A DNA stretch of 5,154 nucleotides from positions 1 through 5,154 of the forward strand of contig ONFK01000139.1 in assembly GCA_900317065.1 (NCBI GenBank), read 5' to 3'. The position numbers and the translations under genes are program-made. The notes under the pieces are model-generated. The model made no database searches and was not told the DNA's origin. It saw nothing but the letters and a program-made list of their open reading frames with translations. Origin of the DNA: an uncultured Bacteroidales bacterium. GTDB taxonomy: Bacteria > Bacteroidota > Bacteroidia > Bacteroidales > UBA932. The stretch's first letter is position 1; every line of letters begins with the position of its first letter. Positions 1 through 5,154 of the stretch are shown here, piece after piece.

Positions 1-1
1 C

Positions 2-211
2 GTATGCGAGATTCCCATGTTCTCGCTCAAGTTCGGCAAGGACATTCATGCCGATGCCGTCACGAAGATGAAACGCTATGCCATCGTCAGCATCGCTTCC
101 ATAGTCGTGATCGTGGTTGCGGTCGTCGGACTCCCCTGGCAGGCAATAATAACGGGCGTCCTCCTGGCATACATCCTGGAGAACGCCCTGTGCGCTTTGT
201 TCAAGGTCTAA
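2..211 (+). CDS. pssA: C-terminal fragment of CDP-diacylglycerol--serine O-phosphatidyltransferase (probable)
   Basis: The reading frame is open from the left edge and ends in TAA at 209-211, giving 69 residues; the start lies outside the window. The fragment begins with VCEIPMFSLKF, which resembles the segment before the last membrane helices in Bacteroidota phosphatidylserine synthases. A short polar, basic stretch and two hydrophobic helices follow (about residues 25-44 and 47-67 of the fragment), separated by LPWQ. PssA is an inner-membrane CDP-alcohol phosphatidyltransferase that joins CDP-diacylglycerol and L-serine to make phosphatidylserine, the precursor of phosphatidylethanolamine. 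The diagnostic catalytic motif (DGxxAR...GxxxDxxxD) would lie upstream and cannot be checked, so the name rests on recognising the tail; another polytopic membrane protein is possible. The gene converges on the GH92 gene and their ends overlap by 4 bp (208-211), leaving no room for a separate terminator. Confidence 0.68.
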   Translation, partial: VCEIPMFSLKFGKDIHADAVTKMKRYAIVSIASIVVIVVAVVGLPWQAIITGVLLAYILENALCALFKV

Positions 212-2388
212 TACCAGAGGGCCGGCTCGGCGCCCATCTCGAATTCGAGTCTGGCACCGGCCTTCATGTCGCTGTAATCTATGAATGGCAGGCTGTAAGG
301 CTTGCCATTCAGTTTTACTGACTGGATGTATTTGTTCGTCTCGCTATTGTTGCGGGCGATTATGGTAAAGGTCCTGCCGCCTACATTGACTTCCGCCTTG
401 TTCACGATGGGGCTTCCGAACCAGAAGCGGGTGGAAGCGGGCTCTAGCTGATAGAATCCCAGCGCGGAGAGCACGTACCAGGCGGACATCTGTCCCACAT
501 CCTCGTTGCCGCAAAGCCCGGCACGGTCTGCTGTGTAAAGGGTGCTCATCACTTCCCTGGCCCTGTCCGCGGTCTTCCAGGGGAAGCCCTGCATGGTATA
601 TAGATATATGATATGGTGGCTGGGCTCGTTGCCATGTACGTATTGGCCTATCATGCCGGAAATGTCCGGTGCAGCGCCTTCTTCAAGTGAGGACGGGGCC
701 GTAAAGAGGGAATCCAGCTTGGCTTCGAAGCCCTCCCTGCCGCCGTAGAATTCCACCAGCCAGTCAACGTCGTGAGGCGCCAGCCAGGAGTACTGCCATG
801 CATTGCCCTCGGTGTAGTCCGTGTTGATGTGTCCGAAAGGATCGAAGGGGGTGCGCCAGCTGCCGTCCAGCATCCTGGGGCGGGCGAAGCGGGTTTCGGG
901 GTCCATGTAATTGCGGTAGCTGTGGCTGCGAAGGTCGAAGAAGATGGCGTCTTCGTGCTTGCCCAGGGCGCGCGCGGCATTTGCGACTGCGGCGTCGGCG
1001 ATGGCGAATTCCATGTCCTTGCCCAGCGACTCCCTGCAGAGGTCGGAGGGGACGAATCCATATTTGATGCGGAATTCGTTACCGACACACACCGTGTCCA
1101 GCGAACTCCTGAGGGCCTGAAATGCTGCTTCGCGGTCGAATCCGTCAAATCCCTTCACTATGGCGTCGGCTACTGCGATCACGCCAGCCTCTCCGGGCAT
1201 GCAGTAGGTCTCGTTGCTCATCAGATGCCATATAGGCAGGAAACCCTGCTGTTCGCATATCTTGAGCATCGCCTCCACCATGTCGTCCATCCTTTCCGGC
1301 TCGATGATGCAGAGCAGGGGCATTTCGGCACGGTAGGTGTCCCAGAGCGAGAAAGTGGTGTAATTGTCGAAGTCCGCCTTCTCGTAAATCCTGTCGTCCG
1401 ATCCGCGGTAGGAACCGTCCACGTCGTTGTAAATGGAAGGAGCTATCATGCAATGGTAGAGCGCGGTATAGAAGATTTCAGGGATGTCCCCGTCGGCCTC
1501 GATGCGGATCTTGGACAGTTCTTTGTTCCAGGCGGCCCTGGCGTCTCTGCGGACCTTCTCGAAGTCCCATCCATGAATCTCGGAGCCGAGGTTCATCCTG
1601 GCTCCCTCCGTGCTTACGGCGGAGATGCCGATTTTTACCAGCAGCTGCTCCCCTTCCGCCGTGTCGAAGTCCAGACGTGTGAAAAGCCTGTCCTGAGTCT
1701 TCCCGTAGTCATCTTTCGCAGCTATGAATCCGGAGTTCCGGAATGGCTTCGAGAACTCCATGTAGAAGAATAATTTCTGGTTCTTTGCCCAGCCCTTGGA
1801 ATATCTCCAGCCCTGCACCGCGTTGTCGCCCACGATCTCGGCGGAGGACTCGGTGGTATGGTCCCAGTTGCCTCCGTTCAGGAGGTTTATCACTACCGCG
1901 CTTTCATCCGATGCGGGGAAGGTGTAGCGGTGGATGGCACAGCGCTGCGTGGCCGTCATTTCCGCGACAATGCCGTATCTGGTGAGCGGGACGCTGTAAT
2001 ATCCGGGCTCTGCGATCTCCCTGCTCCTGTCGGCAAACGACCAGAGACCGGTGGAAGGATCGTCCTTCCTGCCTCGGGCATAGGCAAGGTCCTTGCCGAC
2101 TACAGGCATAATGGTAATGTCCAGAAGGTCGCCGCAGCCTGTACCGCTCAAGTGGGTATGCGAAAACCCGATTACCGTCGAATCGGATTCGTGATAGCCC
2201 GAGCACCAGTCCCAGCCCTGGGTGACGTTGGTGGGCCCTGCCTGGATGAATCCGAAGGGAACGTTGGCACCCACGAATACGTGGCCGTGGAATCCCGATC
2301 CGATCAGAGGGTCGACAAAGACTGCCGGTTTTTGCTCCGTGCAGGCGCAGATTGCCAGTGCGGAGAGTATCAGATTGATATATTTCAT
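208..2388 (-). CDS. GH92 family alpha-mannosidase, lipoprotein
   Basis: Complete 726-residue protein, a normal length for glycoside hydrolase family 92. These are calcium-dependent inverting exo-alpha-mannosidases that trim mannose from N-glycans and yeast mannan. The N-terminus is a lipoprotein signal peptide with the likely lipobox ICAC, so the mature protein would start at Cys16 and be membrane-anchored in the envelope. An N-terminal beta-sandwich region (about 22-290) carries GSGFHGHVFVGANVPFGF (31-48) and WDWCSGYH (59-66). The (alpha/alpha)6 catalytic region (about 300-650) carries TEGNAWQY (526-533), with Glu527 matching the family's proposed catalytic acid, HGNEPSHH (585-592), and GNEDVGQMSAWY (627-638), which carries conserved acidic residues. 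The C-terminal strands include YIQSVKLNG (687-695). The ATG at 2388 is chosen because the signal peptide begins there; upstream is A-rich with no Shine-Dalgarno, as usual in Bacteroidota. It lies 11 bp after the S41 gene, so the two form an operon. Linkage preference is unknown. Confidence 0.95.
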   Translation of the reverse strand: MKYINLILSALAICACTEQKPAVFVDPLIGSGFHGHVFVGANVPFGFIQAGPTNVTQGWDWCSGYHESDSTVIGFSHTHLSGTGCGDLLDITIMPVVGKDLAYARGRKDDPSTGLWSFADRSREIAEPGYYSVPLTRYGIVAEMTATQRCAIHRYTFPASDESAVVINLLNGGNWDHTTESSAEIVGDNAVQGWRYSKGWAKNQKLFFYMEFSKPFRNSGFIAAKDDYGKTQDRLFTRLDFDTAEGEQLLVKIGISAVSTEGARMNLGSEIHGWDFEKVRRDARAAWNKELSKIRIEADGDIPEIFYTALYHCMIAPSIYNDVDGSYRGSDDRIYEKADFDNYTTFSLWDTYRAEMPLLCIIEPERMDDMVEAMLKICEQQGFLPIWHLMSNETYCMPGEAGVIAVADAIVKGFDGFDREAAFQALRSSLDTVCVGNEFRIKYGFVPSDLCRESLGKDMEFAIADAAVANAARALGKHEDAIFFDLRSHSYRNYMDPETRFARPRMLDGSWRTPFDPFGHINTDYTEGNAWQYSWLAPHDVDWLVEFYGGREGFEAKLDSLFTAPSSLEEGAAPDISGMIGQYVHGNEPSHHIIYLYTMQGFPWKTADRAREVMSTLYTADRAGLCGNEDVGQMSAWYVLSALGFYQLEPASTRFWFGSPIVNKAEVNVGGRTFTIIARNNSETNKYIQSVKLNGKPYSLPFIDYSDMKAGARLEFEMGAEPALWY

Positions 2389-2399
2389 GTTATGCGGTT

Positions 2400-3860
2400 T
2401 TATCTTATTGCAGGGAGTATCATGACGGAAGGCCTTGGCATCTGCTCTTCCAAAGCGCTCAAGTTCTTTCCTCCGGAGCGTCTGGCCGTTTTCGCGGGAG
2501 CGGATCCGTGCAGCACCGTGTACAACATGGTCTCGTTTTCATCTCCAAGCTGGAAGCCGTCGAGGGGGTCGTCCGAAACCTCCAGGTCCGGAGTGAATCC
2601 ATCCGGCATGCAGGGGGTGTTGCCGTAAACGTCGGCGTAGCGGGAAACCATGACATAAATGCCCCAGTTCCGGACATCCTGCACGGCGGTTTCGTATTGT
2701 TCCGTGCTGATGTCGTCCTTTGCCCATCCATACCAGGTAGGGCCGTCCACGATGAATCCTCCGCAATACTTGCCGAGGGATTTCTGACCGACTATGGTTA
2801 CGTCCATATAAGGCATGAGGCCGCAGACAAGGCTCTCGGAAGCAGATGCGGTGCCGCCCGTCATTATCACGTAAAGCTTGTTGATATTGAGGTTGGCGCC
2901 CGCCGTAGATACGGTCATCTTCTCTTCCCCCTCTTCCAGCTGGAATTCCGTGCGGAAGATGGATTTGGTGTCTCCCCAGGCATCGGCGAGAATAGAGTTG
3001 TAGATTTCTCTCTGGAAAACGCTGCTGTTGTTGATTTCCTTTTCCGGCACTATCATCGAAGCCAGGACTTCCGCTGTGAAGGCATAGCCTCCTCCGTTGT
3101 ATCGGAGGTCGAGTATAAGCTCCGAAACCGCTTCGCGCTTGAAATGCTTGAAAACTTCCACGAGCCTGTCGCAGCATTTCAGGGTGAATCCGGTAAAATG
3201 CAGGTATGCTATGCGCTTGCCGTCTTTTTCGATGATCCTGTAGCTGTTTACAGGGTCGAGATACATTTCGCGGGCCGTGAGCGTCTTCTCGCTTTCGTCC
3301 GCCATGGTCAGAGTTACATTTCCGCCGCCAAGCAATGTGCTTTGAATCAAATCCTTATAATTGTCGGGAGTAATCAGTTCTCCGTTCAGGGCGACGATCT
3401 TGTCTCCTCGTCTGAGCCCCGCTTCCTCGGCGGGACTGCCCGGGTAGGTGTAGTTGACCACGACTACGACATATTTCTTTTCGGAGTCGGAATAGAAGAG
3501 GGTGAAGTCCATTCCTAGGGATTTGGTATCTCCTGTAACCTTGCCCTGGAAGGCTTCGAAGTCGTCGGTGACCTGTGTCCATCTGTCCACCTCCCTGCCC
3601 ATTTCATCCTTGTACCGGAGCGCTTTCACCTTTGCGACGGGGTCTTCCGTCACGCTCCAGTTGCCGAGCTGAGGCTTTATCTCTTCATTCCAGAGATAAT
3701 AAGTGCTCATCATGTTGTATGCAAAGATGTTGACGAAGTATTTCTGGCGTGTTTCGGCGTCCATGCCCTTCCATCTGGTGTCCTCCTCCTCTTTGCCGCC
3801 GTTGCAGCCGCATGTCAGGATCAATGCGGCAGCCGCTATCAGTATTCTCTTGATTTCCAT
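2400..3860 (-). CDS. S41 family (C-terminal processing type) peptidase with PDZ domain, lipoprotein
   Basis: Complete 486-residue protein. The signal peptide has the lipobox TCGC, predicting lipidation at Cys19, followed by the acidic linker GGKEEED; in Bacteroidota such an acidic stretch just after the cysteine can direct surface export. Residues 45-110 (with YYLWNEE at 54-60) resemble the N-terminal domain of Bacteroidales S41 peptidases. A PDZ domain spans about 112-195, with GSPAEEAGLRRGDKIVALNG at 141-160. The peptidase domain covers about 215-428: DLRYNGGG (251-258), TASASE (337-342) with predicted nucleophile Ser339, and SLGK (361-364) with predicted general base Lys364. The 25-residue Ser-Lys spacing equals that of E. 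coli Tsp (Ser452/Lys477), so the enzyme should be active. The natural substrate cannot be read from sequence. A tail of about 50 residues after the core is low in recognisable features. It is the first gene of a two-gene operon with GH92 and starts 91 bp from the divergent DUF1846 gene. Confidence 0.93.
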   Translation of the reverse strand: MEIKRILIAAAALILTCGCNGGKEEEDTRWKGMDAETRQKYFVNIFAYNMMSTYYLWNEEIKPQLGNWSVTEDPVAKVKALRYKDEMGREVDRWTQVTDDFEAFQGKVTGDTKSLGMDFTLFYSDSEKKYVVVVVNYTYPGSPAEEAGLRRGDKIVALNGELITPDNYKDLIQSTLLGGGNVTLTMADESEKTLTAREMYLDPVNSYRIIEKDGKRIAYLHFTGFTLKCCDRLVEVFKHFKREAVSELILDLRYNGGGYAFTAEVLASMIVPEKEINNSSVFQREIYNSILADAWGDTKSIFRTEFQLEEGEEKMTVSTAGANLNINKLYVIMTGGTASASESLVCGLMPYMDVTIVGQKSLGKYCGGFIVDGPTWYGWAKDDISTEQYETAVQDVRNWGIYVMVSRYADVYGNTPCMPDGFTPDLEVSDDPLDGFQLGDENETMLYTVLHGSAPAKTARRSGGKNLSALEEQMPRPSVMILPAIR

Positions 3861-3866
3861 ATTTTA

Positions 3867-3874
3867 CAAATATA
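3867..3874 (-). promoter_or_regulatory. Bacteroidota -7 promoter element for the S41-GH92 operon
   Basis: On the minus strand this reads TATATTTG, an exact match to the Bacteroidota primary sigma factor -7 consensus TAnnTTTG. I see no TTG at the usual 19-21 bp upstream, so the -33 element is weak or absent. The box ends only 6 bp before the ATG of the S41 gene (3860), which implies a transcript with almost no leader. It could also be a chance match in AT-rich DNA. Confidence 0.5.
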
Positions 3875-3895
3875 GAGATTTTCTGCTCTGCTGCG

Positions 3896-3926
3896 TTGAT
3901 TTTTGAACTAAAAATTCGTATTTTTG
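3896..3926 (+). promoter_or_regulatory. Bacteroidota-type promoter for the DUF1846 gene
   Basis: TTG at 3896-3898 fits the -33 element and TATTTTTG at 3919-3926 is an exact match to the -7 consensus TAnnTTTG. The spacer is 20 bp, within the usual range for Bacteroidota promoters. Transcription would start near 3930-3934, giving a short leader of about 20 nt before the ATG at 3952. The predicted start point falls inside the left arm of the inverted repeat at 3928-3965. Confidence 0.62.
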
Positions 3927-3927
3927 T

Positions 3928-3965
3928 AACCCGTATTCAAGACAGTCCATTATGCAATACGGGTT
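3928..3965. repeat. Perfect 10-bp inverted repeat spanning the DUF1846 start codon
   Basis: AACCCGTATT at 3928-3937 is repeated as its exact reverse complement AATACGGGTT at 3956-3965, separated by 18 nt. The start codon (3952-3954) sits in the spacer, one base before the right arm. The left arm begins 2 bp after the -7 promoter box. It may be an operator for a dimeric DNA-binding protein, or an mRNA hairpin placing the start codon in its loop if transcription begins at or before the left arm. The repeat is directly visible; its role is inferred. Confidence 0.7.
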
Positions 3966-5154
3966 CGACAACAGCAAGTATCTCAAGATTCAATCTGAAC
4001 ACATCAAGCAGCGCATCGCCAGATTCGGCGACAAACTTTACATGGAATTCGGAGGCAAACTCTTCGACGACTACCATGCCAGCAGGGTACTCCCCGGATT
4101 CGAACCCGACAGCAAGCTGAAGATGCTCATGCAGCTGAAGTACGATGCGGAGATAATCATCGTCATCAGCGCCGTAGACATCGAAAAGAACAAAGTGCGG
4201 AGCGACCTCGGCATCACCTACGACGTGGACGTCCTCCGTCTCCGCGATGAATTCCTCGCCAGGGGCCTTGAAGTCAACAGCGTGGTCATCACCCACTTCA
4301 ACGGACAATCCAGCGCCGAGGCCTACCGCAAGCGCCTGGAGTCCATGCAGATAAAAGTGTATTACCATCATACCATCGAAGGTTATCCGAACAATGTCGC
4401 CCTGATCGATTCCGAAGACGGCTTCGGCAAGAACGATTATGTCGAGACCAGCAAACCGCTGGTAGTGGTCACCGCACCAGGTCCCGGAAGCGGCAAAATG
4501 GCCGTCTGCCTAAGCCAGCTCTACCAGGAGAACAAACGCGGGATCAAGGCCGGCTATGCCAAGTTCGAGACCTTCCCTATATGGAACCTGCCGCTCACCC
4601 ACCCTGTGAATCTGGCATACGAAGCCGCCACGGCCGATCTGGAAGATCTCAACATGATAGACCCCTTCCATCTCGACGCCTATGGCGAGACTGCAGTCAA
4701 CTACAACCGGGACATCGAGATATTCCCAGTGATGAACGCCCTCTTCGACGACATATACGGTGAGGCGCCCTACAAGTCACCTACGGACATGGGAGTCAAC
4801 ATGGCCGGTTTCTGCATCAGCGACGATGCGGTCTGCTGCGAGGCTTCCCGACAGGAAATCATCCGCAGGTATTATGCCGCGCTCTGCAATTTCGCAGACG
4901 GCAAGGCGACTGAGGCCGAGGTGAACAAGATCGCCCTGCTCATGAAGCGTGCGAAGATTTCCACCGCCGACCGCAAAGCAACGGTCGCAGCCAAGGAAAG
5001 GCTCGACAGGGCCGGAGTCGCAACCGCCGCCATTGAACTCTGCGACGGCACCATCCTTACCGCCGAAACTAGTCCCCTGCTCGGCCCCAGCGCCGCTCTC
5101 ATCCTGAATGCGCTCAAGCATCTGGCAGGAATCGCCCATAACGTGAAGCTCATC
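3952..5154 (+). CDS. DUF1846 / UPF0371 family protein, 3' end beyond the window
   Basis: The frame runs open from ATG 3952 to the right edge, giving 401 residues without a stop. Family members are about 490-500 residues, so roughly the last 90-100 are missing because the window ends, not because the gene is broken. Family blocks I recognise: FGGKLFDDYHASRVLPGF (33-50), a segment containing YDVDVLRLRDEF, VVVTAPGPGSGK (171-182), NMIDPFHLDAY (234-244) and SPTDMGVN (276-283). The block around 175-182 resembles a nucleotide-binding P-loop, but Met183 follows the Lys where Ser/Thr is usual. There is no signal peptide or membrane helix, so it is predicted cytoplasmic. The biochemical role of the family is, to my knowledge, unestablished. 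ATG 3952 is the first ATG after an in-frame stop at 3904 and fits the promoter at 3896-3926. All 15 Phe codons are TTC, hinting at good expression. It is divergent from the S41 gene. Confidence 0.92.
   Translation, partial: MQYGFDNSKYLKIQSEHIKQRIARFGDKLYMEFGGKLFDDYHASRVLPGFEPDSKLKMLMQLKYDAEIIIVISAVDIEKNKVRSDLGITYDVDVLRLRDEFLARGLEVNSVVITHFNGQSSAEAYRKRLESMQIKVYYHHTIEGYPNNVALIDSEDGFGKNDYVETSKPLVVVTAPGPGSGKMAVCLSQLYQENKRGIKAGYAKFETFPIWNLPLTHPVNLAYEAATADLEDLNMIDPFHLDAYGETAVNYNRDIEIFPVMNALFDDIYGEAPYKSPTDMGVNMAGFCISDDAVCCEASRQEIIRRYYAALCNFADGKATEAEVNKIALLMKRAKISTADRKATVAAKERLDRAGVATAAIELCDGTILTAETSPLLGPSAALILNALKHLAGIAHNVKLI

Noticed and set aside
4..321. 105-codon + strand frame at the left edge
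   Set aside because: It runs past the pssA stop into the GH92 gene, is Arg/Gly/His-rich, and competes with a frame that has membrane helices and a recognisable tail.
772..1773. 333-codon open frame on the + strand inside the GH92 gene
   Set aside because: It is antisense to a clear GH92 protein with all family motifs, its translation resembles no family I know, and it is explained by the codon bias of the real gene.
2389..2399. Possible promoter or terminator between the S41 and GH92 genes
   Set aside because: The gap is only 11 bp with no dyad and no TAnnTTTG box, so it reads as an ordinary operon junction.
1858..2628. 256-codon + strand frame crossing the GH92/S41 junction
   Set aside because: It is antisense to both genes, and its translation shows no recognisable domain.
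2508..3518. 336-codon open frame on the + strand inside the S41 gene
   Set aside because: It is antisense to an intact S41 peptidase with catalytic Ser and Lys at the expected spacing; the opposite frame stays open because of base composition.
3937..4371. 144-codon - strand frame opposite the start of the DUF1846 gene
   Set aside because: The + strand frame encodes family-conserved DUF1846 blocks across the same bases; the reverse frame is a shadow.
4777..5153. Two overlapping - strand frames at the right edge
   Set aside because: Both are antisense to the DUF1846 coding sequence and show no domain or initiation context.
1..5154. CRISPR array, tRNA/rRNA, insertion sequence or att site
   Set aside because: No spaced direct repeats, transposase or integrase fragments, or structured RNA-like sequence was seen; coding genes fill almost the whole window.

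Overview
The window looks like chromosomal DNA from a member of the Bacteroidales. The support is a set of lipoprotein signal peptides with Bacteroidota-like lipoboxes, a GH92 exo-mannosidase and an S41 peptidase of the type common in gut Bacteroidales, no Shine-Dalgarno sequences ahead of the starts, and two matches to the Bacteroidota -7 promoter element TAnnTTTG. The moderately GC-rich base composition, with C-ending codons favoured, would suit an Alistipes/Rikenellaceae or uncultured rumen/gut lineage better than a typical AT-richer Bacteroides. That placement is a guess.

Layout: (1) bases 2-211, + strand, the C-terminal end of a membrane protein, most likely the phosphatidylserine synthase PssA, cut by the left edge. 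(2) Bases 208-2388, - strand, a complete GH92 alpha-mannosidase lipoprotein whose stop codon overlaps that of pssA. (3) Bases 2400-3860, - strand, a complete S41 (C-terminal processing type) peptidase lipoprotein with a PDZ domain, 11 bp upstream of the GH92 gene and almost certainly co-transcribed with it. (4) Bases 3861-3951, a 91-bp divergent intergenic region with a recognisable promoter on each strand and a perfect 10-bp inverted repeat that embraces the next start codon. (5) Bases 3952 to the right edge, + strand, the first 401 codons of a DUF1846/UPF0371 protein, a conserved family of unknown function.

The S41-GH92 pair encodes two predicted lipoproteins that would sit on the same side of the envelope, one cutting peptide bonds and one removing alpha-mannose, so joint breakdown of mannosylated glycoprotein is a reasonable inference. 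No SusC/SusD pair, regulator or transporter is visible. pssA and the DUF1846 gene look like unrelated housekeeping neighbours. I see no RNA gene, mobile element, CRISPR array or prophage signal. Nothing here amounts to a clearly new system. The best leads are the inverted repeat around the DUF1846 start, the DUF1846 protein itself, and the protease-mannosidase operon.
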